A stretch of 14,038 nt of DNA from Limnovirga sp038203525 (GTDB lineage: Bacteria; Bacteroidota; Bacteroidia; Chitinophagales; Chitinophagaceae): contig JBBRDW010000118.1 in NCBI GenBank assembly GCA_038203525.1, forward strand, positions 1 through 14,038, given 5' to 3'. The notes beneath the pieces are model-generated. The model did not search any database, was not told the DNA's origin, and worked only from the letters and a program-made list of their open reading frames with translations. The first letter of the stretch is position 1; each line of letters begins with the position of its first letter. Shown here piece after piece: positions 1-7,704 of the stretch. A program made the translations under genes and the position numbers.

Positions 1-1
1 T

Positions 2-484
2 AGTTTCCGTATGCAGTGGGACTATACTCAGGGTGGCGACATGTATTCTTCCACAAGTGTTAACCTGGTTGGAAGGGGTGTAACAAAAGAAACCGATTTT
101 GACAGAACCTTACCTTTTGTACTTCCTGGTGTAAAAGCAGACGGAACAAAAAATGATGTACAGGTGAGTGCTACAGAGGCTTTTTTCAATAATCTCGTGG
201 GTAGTACCAATGATCTTGGTATTTATGATGCTACAGTTATCAGGCTTAGAGAAGCTTCTTTGTCCTACAGTCTTTCTGACAAAGCTTTAGCAAAAACCCC
301 ATTTGGAGGTATCTCTTTCACAATATCAGGTACAAATCTCTGGTACAATGCACCGAATTTCCCTAAGTATGTGCACTTTGATCCGGAAACGTCTGGATTT
401 GGTGTAAGCAGCGGACGCGGTCTTGAATTCTTTACCGGACCCTCATCCCGCCGTATTGGTGCAAGTATCAGGGTAACTTTTTAA
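2..484 (+). CDS. SusC-like TonB-dependent outer membrane receptor, C-terminal fragment
   Basis: This is the last 160 codons of a gene that begins before the window; the frame is open from base 2. SusC-like proteins are 22-strand outer-membrane beta-barrels that, with a SusD lid lipoprotein and the TonB-ExbBD system, import oligosaccharides, peptides or other large nutrients. The visible part has the aromatic, alternating barrel-strand pattern, a QWDYTQGGDMY stretch typical of late SusC strands, an LREASLSYSL strand, a SGTNLWY strand, and the terminal RRIGASIRVTF ending in phenylalanine, the usual signal for the outer-membrane assembly machinery. A SusD-family gene follows 20 bp downstream, which supports the call. 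The plug and TonB box lie outside the window, so neither the substrate nor the presence of an N-terminal extension can be judged. Confidence 0.92.
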   Translation, partial: SFRMQWDYTQGGDMYSSTSVNLVGRGVTKETDFDRTLPFVLPGVKADGTKNDVQVSATEAFFNNLVGSTNDLGIYDATVIRLREASLSYSLSDKALAKTPFGGISFTISGTNLWYNAPNFPKYVHFDPETSGFGVSSGRGLEFFTGPSSRRIGASIRVTF

Positions 485-504
485 TCTTATTAAATCTTGA
501 AATT

Positions 505-2190
505 ATGAACTATAAGAAAATATTTACAGGGGTGCTTCTGATAGGTTTATTGGGAGCCTGCAGCAAAAAGCTGGACTCTTTACTGCCAAATCCAAACAGC
601 CCTTCTCCGGAAACGGCAGATGTTGATTTATATCTCAACTATGTTCAGCTGAATTTTGTTGGATTCTTTGGCAATGCTTCAGATTTAGGAGGTTTGCTCG
701 TACGTCAGCAGCAGTTATCTGGGCCTACCTATCAGAATGCTTTTTCAGCACAAAGTTTCGATGGGCTTTGGAGTACCGCTTATGCGGAGATTGTAAAGAA
801 CGCGGACGCTTTAATTCCAATAGCAGAAGATCAGAAGAAATTTGTACAGGCTGGCATCGCTAAAATTTTGAAAGCCTATACTCTTGCAACGATGGTTGAT
901 GATTTTGGGGATATTCCATACACCGAAATTAATCTAGGTGCTGGGAATGCAAATCCTCATGTTGACGGTGGCGCTTCCGTTTATGCTGCAGCACTCGCTC
1001 TTATCGAAAGTGCAATTGCTGATTTTAGTGCTACCGGTGCATCATCACCCCCCACAAATGACTTATTTTACGGAGGCAGCACTTCAAAATGGAAAACTTT
1101 TGCCAATACGCTTAAATTAAAGCTTTACATGGCACAAAGGCTCGTTGATAATTCAGTAGAGTCTAAAGTTAGTGAATTAATAAATGGAGGTAATTTGATT
1201 GATGCCTCTGATGCCTCAGAAGACTTTGATTTTAAGTATGGTACTACAATTGATGCCCCGGACAGCCGCAATCCTCACTATGCGGCTAATTATACCAGTA
1301 CTGGTGTTAATGATTATATCAACACCTATTTCTTATGGGCAGTTTGTTACGAAAAGGGCTTTTTGATTGATCCCCGGAGAAGATTTTATTTTTACAGGCA
1401 AAATACCAGCTACAGTAATGTGAATGATCAAACTTGCCCATGCGCATTTAGTAACAGACCATCTTATTTTCCTCCCGAAATGCCTTACTGTTTACCTTCT
1501 CCATTGCTTGGTGGTAACGGTTACTGGGGTCGTGATCATGGCGACAATACAGGAACGCCTCCTGACGGGGAACTTAAAACGGCATGGGGTCTATATCCTG
1601 CCGGTGGCGAATTCGACCATCAGCAGGCTACAAAAGTAACTTTAGAGCTTGGTGGAAAGGGCGCAGGCATACAACCAATATGGGATGCCTCATTTACTGA
1701 TTTTTTACAGGCAGAAGCTGCCCTTGTATATCCTTCTCTGGAGCTTGACGCAAGAGCACTTTTAGAAAAAGGTATACGGGCTTCAATTTCAAAAGTTTTA
1801 GGCTTTGGTAAAACTATAGGTGTAGATGTACTATTACTTTACCCTACATATTATCCTTCTCAAACAACAATTGATGTTTATGTAAATAAGGTTTTGTCGC
1901 TCTATGATGGTGCAGAGGATAATGACGCTAAAATGAACATCATTATGAGAGAGTATCTTATTGCTGCATGGGGCAATGGAGTAGAACCATATAATAACTA
2001 CCGCCGCACTGGTAAGCCAGATAATATGCAATTAACAGCGTATTCCGCGAATCCTGGTTTCTTTATACGTTCTTTCTATTATCCTGCGGTTTTTGTAGAG
2101 AGGAATTTAAATGCACCTGCTCAAAGAACATTGGGTACCACTGTTTCAAAAGTATTTTGGGATAACAATCCTGATGATTTCATAAAATAA
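505..2190 (+). CDS. SusD/RagB-family nutrient-binding outer membrane lipoprotein
   Basis: The protein has 561 residues, a normal length for SusD homologues. The N-terminus MNYKKIFTGVLLIGLLGACS is a lipoprotein signal peptide with a lipobox ending at Cys19, so the mature protein should be lipidated and displayed on the cell surface as the lid of the SusC barrel. Right after the cysteine comes a KKLDSLLPNPNSPSPETAD segment, which resembles the start of the SusD-like_2 branch of the family. The body is helix-rich with the TPR-like pattern of SusD proteins (for example ALALIESAIADFSA near residue 170). It lies 20 bp after the susC-like gene and 13 bp before the next lipoprotein gene, so the three are almost certainly cotranscribed. 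No Shine-Dalgarno sequence is visible before the ATG, as is usual in this phylum. The ligand cannot be inferred, because no enzyme genes accompany the pair here. Confidence 0.93.
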   Translation: MNYKKIFTGVLLIGLLGACSKKLDSLLPNPNSPSPETADVDLYLNYVQLNFVGFFGNASDLGGLLVRQQQLSGPTYQNAFSAQSFDGLWSTAYAEIVKNADALIPIAEDQKKFVQAGIAKILKAYTLATMVDDFGDIPYTEINLGAGNANPHVDGGASVYAAALALIESAIADFSATGASSPPTNDLFYGGSTSKWKTFANTLKLKLYMAQRLVDNSVESKVSELINGGNLIDASDASEDFDFKYGTTIDAPDSRNPHYAANYTSTGVNDYINTYFLWAVCYEKGFLIDPRRRFYFYRQNTSYSNVNDQTCPCAFSNRPSYFPPEMPYCLPSPLLGGNGYWGRDHGDNTGTPPDGELKTAWGLYPAGGEFDHQQATKVTLELGGKGAGIQPIWDASFTDFLQAEAALVYPSLELDARALLEKGIRASISKVLGFGKTIGVDVLLLYPTYYPSQTTIDVYVNKVLSLYDGAEDNDAKMNIIMREYLIAAWGNGVEPYNNYRRTGKPDNMQLTAYSANPGFFIRSFYYPAVFVERNLNAPAQRTLGTTVSKVFWDNNPDDFIK

Positions 2191-2203
2191 ATAAACTAAT
2201 AGT

Positions 2204-3070
2204 ATGAAAAAATTATCTTCATTATTATTTATAACCGCGTGTACTTCGCTTCTTTTTTCCTGTAAGAAAGGAGACTCTACAAACCCGCTGTTAAGTGTTG
2301 ATCAGCTGGAAGTTGGCGCTTATATATCCTTTGTAGAAAAAACGAATACCACATTCAACATTGCTGATTTAAACAACTCAGTAGTTAGTTTTACTGCAAC
2401 CAATACAGGAAGTGACATAGATCATGTGGATATGTTCGTGGTTCAGGGTGCCAATTCAGATCCTGCTACCTGGAAATTAATCAAGACTGTTCCCTACACA
2501 GGCACCGGCACTGTATTTTCAGCAAGTGCAACTGAAACGGCAACAGCATTAGGTATTACTTTCGATGAGTTTTCTCCTGGTGGAAGTTTTACTTTTTACC
2601 AGCGCATTACCACTAAAGATGGCCGCAAATTCGATGTGTCTAATATTAATTCTCAGGTAGAAAGTAACTCCAATTATAATATGGCATTCCGTTTTATTTG
2701 CTATGTTGGGTGTCCTTTTGTTGCACCTGTTGGTGGAGAATATGAAGTTATTCAAGATGATTGGGCTGACTGGAATCCCGGTGATATTGTAACAGTTGAT
2801 GATGGCCCCGGAGCCAATCAAATCAGTTTGGGACAAGTTTATCCTAACCCAGATTATGGTAATTTGATTAACCCTATAGTTGTAGATATTGATCCTGCTA
2901 CTGGTTTTGCTACTGTGCCTGATGTAGAGTTTGCTGACTATGGTTTTATTGCTTCTACCAATGGAAGTGGATTTGTATTTGCCTGTACTGGAGTAATTGA
3001 TCTTAATATAGAGATTTACCAACCAGCCGGTACTTATGGAGTTATACATTTGATATTGAAGAAAAAGTAA
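2204..3070 (+). CDS. Putative cell-surface lipoprotein of the SusCD operon
   Basis: This 288-residue protein has no function I can name. Its first 20 residues form a lipoprotein signal peptide (LLFSC lipobox, Cys20, followed by KKGD), so it should be anchored in the outer membrane. Two regions are visible. Residues about 30-150 are beta-rich and could be an immunoglobulin-like or carbohydrate-module-like fold. Residues about 160-288 begin at a cysteine-containing FICYVGCPF segment and include WADWNPGDIV, GANQISLGQVYPNP and VDIDPATGFATVPD, ending in the strand-like YGVIHLILKKK. It occupies the place that accessory surface glycan-binding lipoproteins such as SusE/SusF take after SusD genes. That positional analogy is the only basis for suggesting it helps capture substrate. 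It is the last gene before the terminator. Confidence 0.85.
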   Translation: MKKLSSLLFITACTSLLFSCKKGDSTNPLLSVDQLEVGAYISFVEKTNTTFNIADLNNSVVSFTATNTGSDIDHVDMFVVQGANSDPATWKLIKTVPYTGTGTVFSASATETATALGITFDEFSPGGSFTFYQRITTKDGRKFDVSNINSQVESNSNYNMAFRFICYVGCPFVAPVGGEYEVIQDDWADWNPGDIVTVDDGPGANQISLGQVYPNPDYGNLINPIVVDIDPATGFATVPDVEFADYGFIASTNGSGFVFACTGVIDLNIEIYQPAGTYGVIHLILKKK

Positions 3071-3093
3071 ATATTCAATTTTTAAATTTTATG

Positions 3094-3124
3094 GGTAGCA
3101 GAGACAATCTGCTACCTTTTTTTT
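3094..3124 (+). terminator. Rho-independent terminator of the SusCD-lipoprotein operon
   Basis: A perfect 9-bp stem (GGTAGCAGA pairing with TCTGCTACC) with a five-base GACAA loop is followed directly by eight T residues. It begins 23 bp after the stop codon of the lipoprotein gene and is the strongest terminator in the window. Confidence 0.93.
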
Positions 3125-3126
3125 AT

Positions 3127-3178
3127 TAACCAAGCAGCAGAATAGGAATGATACTTTTCTTGCGTCGCACTCTTGTAC
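3127..3178 (-). repeat. GTAC-bounded ~50-bp repeat, copy A1
   Basis: On the minus strand this reads GTACAAGAGTGCGACGCAA, then about 20 variable bases, then GCTTGG. The first block is identical to those of copies B and C; the far end (plus strand TTAACCAAGC) is a decayed form of the GTACCCRGC found in them. It starts three bases after the T-tract of the SusCD terminator. A further 10-bp match, CTATTGAGCT at 3188-3197, is shared with copy C (11260-11269) at nearly the same distance, so the repeat may extend beyond the GTAC. Confidence 0.75.
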
Positions 3179-3398
3179 TTTAGAAAACTATTGAGCTGTT
3201 GACTGCATGCTGTTAGCTCTCAAGTATTGCTTTCAACTTGCTGGTAAAGGCTGGAAGCTTTAGTTGCATTATATTCGTAAGTACAAGTGAGTGACACAAC
3301 AGGCGATGCTATGAAAATATTCGCTGGTACTATAAATTAAATAATATTATATAATGTTTTTTTTATTTTTAATAACGACCAGATAAAAGCATAATCCA
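3179..3398. other. AT-rich non-coding spacer before the HD-domain gene
   Basis: The spacer following repeat A1 contains the sequence between the two repeat arms, repeat A2, and a very AT-rich stretch (3331-3375, with runs of T) just upstream of the HD gene. A promoter for that gene must lie in or near this stretch, but I see no good match to the Bacteroidota -33/-7 pattern (TTTG, TAnnTTTG). No plausible open reading frame or RNA gene is visible. Confidence 0.6.
3281..3330 (+). repeat. GTAC-bounded ~50-bp repeat, copy A2 (divergent)
   Basis: This copy is 50 bp long and inverted relative to A1. It starts GTACAAGTGAGTGACACAAC and ends GCTGGTAC. It differs from the main consensus by several changes in the first block, but keeps both GTAC ends, the overall length, and a GCGATGCT segment like the CGATGCT of copy B. 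Copies A1 and A2 face each other with a 102-bp spacer (3179-3280). The A2 end lies 68 bp before the HD-domain gene. Confidence 0.65.
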
Positions 3399-3989
3399 AT
3401 GCATAAAGAATCTTTTGAAAATATAAAGAGCCATATCTTAAATAAACTGCGCAAGCTTGATAAAAAACTTACCTACCATTCTGTTGAACATACACTTGAT
3501 GTAACAAAGGAGGCGGAACGTATTGGCCTTTCTGAAAACGTTGCCAGAGAAGACGATATGTTTTTGCTGAAGGTAGCAGCGTTGTACCATGATACTGGTT
3601 TTCTTTTTGCTTACGACGGACACGAAGCTTATAGCTGTAAAGTTTTTAAACAGGAAGCACCTGAATTTGGTTTTTCAACAGAAGAGACAAACATTGTATG
3701 CGGCATAATAGGAGCTACCAAAATACCCCAAACGCCATTAACTAAACTGGAAGAAATTATTTGCGATGCAGATCTGGATTACCTTGGACGGGAGGATTTT
3801 TTGCCAGTAAGTAATAAGCTAAAGGAGGAATTTCTGGCCTACGGTATTGCAAAAAATGAAACTGAGTGGGAGGAATTACAGGTAAATTTTTTAACTGGTC
3901 ATCGGTTTTTTACTACCACTTCAATTAAAGAAAAGAATGATATTAAACAGCAGCACCTTGCTAAAATCCTGGAGTCATTAACTATCTGA
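3399..3989 (+). CDS. HD-domain metal-dependent phosphohydrolase
   Basis: This 196-residue protein is made up almost entirely of one HD domain. The metal-ligand pattern is complete: His27/His31 in YHSVEHT, His64-Asp65 in ALYHDTG, a His in GHE (residue 75), and the distal acidic motif CDADLDYLGRED (Asp123/125/127). HD proteins use one or two divalent metals to hydrolyse phosphate esters, often of nucleotides or cyclic nucleotides. The YHSxEHT form is common in small Bacteroidota HD proteins, but the substrate cannot be read from the sequence. There is no signal peptide or membrane segment, so it should be cytosolic. The gene has its own upstream region and converges on the cyclic-nucleotide-binding gene, with the last 12 bp of the two coding regions overlapping. 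A role in clearing the signal read by that neighbour is possible but unproven. Confidence 0.85.
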   Translation: MHKESFENIKSHILNKLRKLDKKLTYHSVEHTLDVTKEAERIGLSENVAREDDMFLLKVAALYHDTGFLFAYDGHEAYSCKVFKQEAPEFGFSTEETNIVCGIIGATKIPQTPLTKLEEIICDADLDYLGREDFLPVSNKLKEEFLAYGIAKNETEWEELQVNFLTGHRFFTTTSIKEKNDIKQQHLAKILESLTI

Positions 3990-4436
3990 AACGACGGTTT
4001 CGTTTAGCCTTATTAATTCTGCATTAACTTTATCCTGTTCTCTAAGCCGGCTGCAAATAGTTTTCATAATACCTTTTAATATTTCGGTATTGCTGGCGAG
4101 TATATCGTAGAATGGCTCCCGGTCTATTTTTAAAAGATAGCAGTCTGTTAATGCAGATGCACTGGCTGAGCGGGTTTCAGAGTCAAGCAGCGATAATTCT
4201 CCGAATATCTCTTTTTCTTTAAGAATAGCGAGGCGGTTATTATTGTCGTGTATTAATATCTCGCCCTTATAAATGAAATACATACAGTTTCCATCATCTC
4301 CTTTAGCGAAAACAGTAACATTTTTTTCAATATCTTCTTCTTCGCATATTGCTGCTATTTCAAGTAAATCGGTTTCGCTGCAATTTTCAAATATGTGAGA
4401 ATTTTTTAGCAGTAATACTTTTTCAATAAGTATCAT
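3978..4436 (-). CDS. Stand-alone cyclic-nucleotide-binding (CNB) domain protein
   Basis: The 152 residues form a single CRP/PKA-type CNB domain. The beta-roll starts around residue 10 (LLKNSHIFENCSETDLLEI). The phosphate-binding cassette is at 77-91, with FGELSLL (Glu80, expected to contact ribose) and ETRSAS (Arg89, expected to hold the cyclic phosphate). A C-terminal helix follows (ILKGIMKTICSRLREQ). There is no helix-turn-helix, so it is not a CRP-type transcription factor; it should act through a partner protein. The obvious partner is the HEAT-containing membrane protein encoded immediately upstream: its stop codon ends one base before this ATG, and the frames differ by +1, so the two are probably translationally coupled. 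The 3' end overlaps the convergent HD-domain gene by 12 bp. Both key cassette residues are present, which suggests real cNMP binding. Confidence 0.87.
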   Translation of the reverse strand: MILIEKVLLLKNSHIFENCSETDLLEIAAICEEEDIEKNVTVFAKGDDGNCMYFIYKGEILIHDNNNRLAILKEKEIFGELSLLDSETRSASASALTDCYLLKIDREPFYDILASNTEILKGIMKTICSRLREQDKVNAELIRLNETVVSDS

Positions 4437-4437
4437 T

Positions 4438-7185
4438 TTAAACTGGTTTTATTAATGCAGTTAATATAAATTGCTTTGTTTCTTTTATTACATAATCAGT
4501 TTCCGCAATTGGTTTTGTTTCTAATAATTGCAAAACGCTTGTAAACTTATTCTTTCCTGCAATGTAAATGCATAATGCTTTGGTCCATGGCGCAAAAAAG
4601 TTTACAGGCGCATAAATTATATGTTCAAGTATTGATATTATTTGTTCTTCTTTTTCAGCAAATTCTTTGGTATTGGCGGAGGTAAGTGTAAACTCGAGCA
4701 GCTTATCAATTTCTTTAAAAATATCACTGGTTAAAATTATTTCGAGCATTTCTATGCCATTATAAATTTTGCTGTTATTTTTTTGATCTGCTAGTTCAAT
4801 AACCCTGTTTACCTGATTTCTGTCAAAAAGCATGGAGCAAATTTTAAGGGCAAGTGTTGTATTTGTTTTTACTTCTGAAAAAAGCGATTGTCTTAAAATA
4901 AGCGAGTCTTCAAATGCTGGAATACGGTGAAAGTATATTATTTTTTCATGTGCCTGCTTTAGTATCGAGTGGAGCATTTCTTGTAACTTATTAATTTCAG
5001 CAGGTAAAACTGGTTCATATTTCTTTTCCCATAGCGCGTTTATAATTTTGTCTCTGTCCTGAGATTCATCGGTTAGCTGTCTGATTAAAAATTTTGAAGA
5101 ATGAGGCCCTTTTATCTTTGCTGCAATTTTAATAAAGTGAAGCGTATTTAATTTTAAGGCTGCAAATTGATACTTTTCGGCATCGAAAAGATCATCACCA
5201 TATTGTATCAGTGCTTTGTAAACCGGGTATTGATCGGTTTTGATAGATAATGAACTGATGAGGAGGGGCACAAATTGTTGCATTTTAAGTTTGGCCACCG
5301 TCATCATTGCTTTTTTTCTTACATCTATGTTATTGTCGTGTAATAGGCTTGTAAGTGCCGCTTCAAACTTAATGCTGGTTAGTTCAATGATAATGTCAAG
5401 CGCATAAGAGCGTTCATTTGGGTTTTCAGATTTGATTAAATTATTTAATTCATTACCCGCTTTAATCAGTTCGTTAAATTGCCGCCTTATAAGAATTTGT
5501 GTAATAATCACTTTTTTATAATGCGGCTCAAGGGTTATTAATTGTTCTATATACCTGCCGGTGAAACTGTCATCCAGTTTGCTTAGTGCATCAAATGCGG
5601 CGTATTTGACCTCGTTATTTGTATCATGTTCTAAGAGCTCATATAATTTTCTTTTAGCACTTGTTATTCCCAGGTTCTCGATCCTGCCGATAGCATATTT
5701 TTTTATATCGTTGTTTGTACTTAATAATTTTTGCTCAAGCAGGTTATTAATGTTTTTATACTTTCCTTTTTCTAATAATTCCAGGGCATAAATTACTTCA
5801 ATACTACCACCTCCCTCTATTTTGCTGAGTAGTATATTGTTTGTTTCATTGTCCGGAACATATATTTCATCGCTGTTAAATAATCCTTTTTTAATTGAAC
5901 TGTGCAACGTACTTATATAAGATTTACGAATAAATAGTATGATGACGCACCAGATTAAAATGGTAATAATAAGCACCTCAACTGTGGTTAATATGGTAAG
6001 TAAAGCCCCTGTGCTAAACAGGAATAACAAACCAGCTCCAACAATTATAAGCGCAGGTGGCAGCATATACCCTTTTGCAATCATATGACCTTTTAGCCTC
6101 AGATGTTCCTTTAATGGCTGAAACAGAATGAAAAAAATAGGCTCCTGGATGGTTGACCGCAACACTTCTGTAAATAAGGCCATCATGCCAAACATATACA
6201 GGCTGTTGTAGGCATCTCCCTCGGGTGAAAAAAATACAGTACATGAAATAAGCAATACAACAGGTGTGATAAATAAAGAAGTAATAAGCCCGAGTTTAGC
6301 TATTACCCTGCTGGTAATGGAAATTTTTAGTATAAGTGAAAGCAGCCTTCCTACGCCAAAAAAAGTAGCAATAAAATTAGCAAGTTGTGTAATGTTTGAA
6401 AATTTTGCTTTTACCTCAGCAAGAAAAGTAAAATCAACTAAAGTGAAAATAATGTAGCTCGCCAAAGAGAAAAGAGAGATGAAAAAAATAAGCCGGCTTT
6501 TAAAAATAAAAACGATAATATCATTCTTCTTTTCGGGTAAATGTTGTTCATGGAAATGGTGAGATATTTTTAAGCCTTTTATTTTTGCCTCATATTTTTT
6601 TACAAAACGGTTCACCAGAAAAATAGCTATTCCAAACGCTGCTACAGAAAACCATAAGAGGTTTTCAAGGCTTACAAGGTGAACCAAAAGTGCTACTGAA
6701 ATATAGCCGATCAATTTGGCAGGCACATCGCCGGCGCCTACAATAGAAAATACCCTCTTGCTTTGTCTAACATTGAAAAGAAGCGATGCAAGGCCCCAAA
6801 ACGCATAGCCTGTAAGCATATACAAAATAGTTCCCCATACTATTAAAATAAAAATAATCCATTGGCTGTTGCTTACAAGCATTCCCATCCAAAACATTAT
6901 AATGGTAACGATGGCTGTAATGCTAATAATCCGCAGCATCCGCACGGGTGAGAACCTATGCTCAATCTTTTCGTAAAAAATATTAATAACCACCAGCGCA
7001 CCCGCAATAAAAAGATAAGCCTCCGGTAATTGGTCTATCGGGTAGGCATCAAGAAAAAGCGTGTAAGAAACTATCGTGAGGAATGAAGTAGCAATACCAA
7101 GGAATAGCTGTATAAACATCAGATCAAAAACTTCGCCCGACTCAGAAGTTTTGATATTTAAAAACCTTAATATTTTTTGCTTCAT
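4438..7185 (-). CDS. Npt/NTT-like nucleotide transporter-fold membrane protein with C-terminal HEAT repeats
   Basis: The protein has 915 residues. Residues about 20-420 hold roughly ten to twelve hydrophobic helices. They include NVRQSKRVFSIVGAGDVPAKLIG (138-160), which resembles the conserved loop of Npt1/Npt2 ATP:ADP translocase-family (MFS-like) proteins, and a second conserved-looking loop, LFQPLKEHLRLKGH (354-367). After the last helix (about 403-419) a soluble region starts near 455 with helical repeats of HEAT type (for example EVIYALELLEKGKYKNI, then DIKKYAIGRIENLG and EVKYAAFDALSKLD), continuing to about residue 880. Free-living bacteria carry such transporter-HEAT proteins, in some cases fused to a CNB domain; here the CNB is a separate, adjacent gene. 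Nucleotide transport is unproven for these free-living versions; a sensory or scaffold role is equally possible. No Shine-Dalgarno sequence is visible. Confidence 0.78.
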   Translation of the reverse strand: MKQKILRFLNIKTSESGEVFDLMFIQLFLGIATSFLTIVSYTLFLDAYPIDQLPEAYLFIAGALVVINIFYEKIEHRFSPVRMLRIISITAIVTIIMFWMGMLVSNSQWIIFILIVWGTILYMLTGYAFWGLASLLFNVRQSKRVFSIVGAGDVPAKLIGYISVALLVHLVSLENLLWFSVAAFGIAIFLVNRFVKKYEAKIKGLKISHHFHEQHLPEKKNDIIVFIFKSRLIFFISLFSLASYIIFTLVDFTFLAEVKAKFSNITQLANFIATFFGVGRLLSLILKISITSRVIAKLGLITSLFITPVVLLISCTVFFSPEGDAYNSLYMFGMMALFTEVLRSTIQEPIFFILFQPLKEHLRLKGHMIAKGYMLPPALIIVGAGLLFLFSTGALLTILTTVEVLIITILIWCVIILFIRKSYISTLHSSIKKGLFNSDEIYVPDNETNNILLSKIEGGGSIEVIYALELLEKGKYKNINNLLEQKLLSTNNDIKKYAIGRIENLGITSAKRKLYELLEHDTNNEVKYAAFDALSKLDDSFTGRYIEQLITLEPHYKKVIITQILIRRQFNELIKAGNELNNLIKSENPNERSYALDIIIELTSIKFEAALTSLLHDNNIDVRKKAMMTVAKLKMQQFVPLLISSLSIKTDQYPVYKALIQYGDDLFDAEKYQFAALKLNTLHFIKIAAKIKGPHSSKFLIRQLTDESQDRDKIINALWEKKYEPVLPAEINKLQEMLHSILKQAHEKIIYFHRIPAFEDSLILRQSLFSEVKTNTTLALKICSMLFDRNQVNRVIELADQKNNSKIYNGIEMLEIILTSDIFKEIDKLLEFTLTSANTKEFAEKEEQIISILEHIIYAPVNFFAPWTKALCIYIAGKNKFTSVLQLLETKPIAETDYVIKETKQFILTALIKPV

Positions 7186-7336
7186 AGAGAATTGTAAAAC
7201 TTAGAAAATGTTTACGGCCTTCGGTCTTAAAAGTAATAAGAAAAGTTTATATAAAACCTAACGCAATAATCAATACCGTTTCTTTCATTTTAATAGGGAG
7301 GGAAATTTTGGGCAAGGCTCAGCTATTATGGCATCG

Positions 7337-7373
7337 TTCCTTCCGCCTGAAGCGGCCTCTTGTGTTGAAGGAA
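7337..7373. repeat. Nested inverted repeat
   Basis: TTCCTT at 7337-7342 pairs with AAGGAA at 7368-7373, and inside it CCGC (7343-7346) pairs with GCGG (7352-7355) around a CTGAA loop. It has no T-tract, so it is unlikely to be a simple terminator. It lies about 150 bp upstream of the transporter start. Confidence 0.45.
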
Positions 7374-7490
7374 AAGGCATTGAGTGAAATTACTAAGGCA
7401 AAAAGCGCAAAGTAGCACGATGGCTTTGCTAAACTTAGTGCCTTTATGTTTTTGTGATGCAAAACCTTTATATGCCTGGGTTTACCAATG

Positions 7491-7604
7491 GTTCACGTGT
7501 TAATGTACGGGAAGTCTGCTTTCAGCGGTTTAGGCAGGGTCCAAAGTCTACGGTTTTTTAAAGCTTGGTGCATCGATAACTTTTGATCACTGAAACACGT
7601 GAAC
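7491..7604. repeat. Perfect 11-bp inverted repeat with CACGTG cores
   Basis: GTTCACGTGTT (7491-7501) is the exact reverse complement of AACACGTGAAC (7594-7604), with 92 bp between the arms. Each arm contains the six-base palindrome CACGTG. The match does not extend beyond 11 bp. It could be a pair of protein-binding sites or the remnant termini of a small mobile element; no transposase is present. Confidence 0.7.
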
Positions 7605-7626
7605 TTTGCTGCTTAAATTGCTAAAA

Positions 7627-7677
7627 GTACAAGAGTGCGACGCAACGATGCTCATTAGAAATGCTGTGGCTGGGTAC
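7627..7677 (+). repeat. GTAC-bounded ~50-bp repeat, copy B
   Basis: A 51-bp copy that begins GTACAAGAGTGCGACGCAAC and ends GGCTGGGTAC, followed by AAAAA as in copy C. Relative to the Hpt gene, which is read on the minus strand and stops at 7705, it sits 27 bp downstream in the same orientation that copies A1 and C have relative to their upstream genes. Confidence 0.8.
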
Positions 7678-7704
7678 AAAAAGATGTATTTAAATGCAAC
7701 AATT

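Larger units (their letters stand above)
7186..7704. other. 519-bp non-coding, repeat-rich spacer
   Basis: This stretch lies between the start of the transporter gene and the stop of the Hpt gene. It should contain the promoter of the transporter-CNB unit near 7190-7260, which is AT-rich; on the minus strand there are TAnnTTT-like boxes but none is convincing. It also contains several inverted repeats (7337-7373, 7390-7460, 7491-7604) and one copy of the GTAC-bounded repeat (7627-7677). Short open frames that cross it have no recognisable content. I find no tRNA, and no clear terminator after the Hpt gene. Confidence 0.6.

Noticed and set aside
2549..3049. Long minus-strand open frame (166 codons) opposite the third lipoprotein gene
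   Set aside because: It is antisense to a gene with a clear signal peptide and operon position. Its composition (rich in Asn, Ile, Ser) is what antisense reading of this gene would give.
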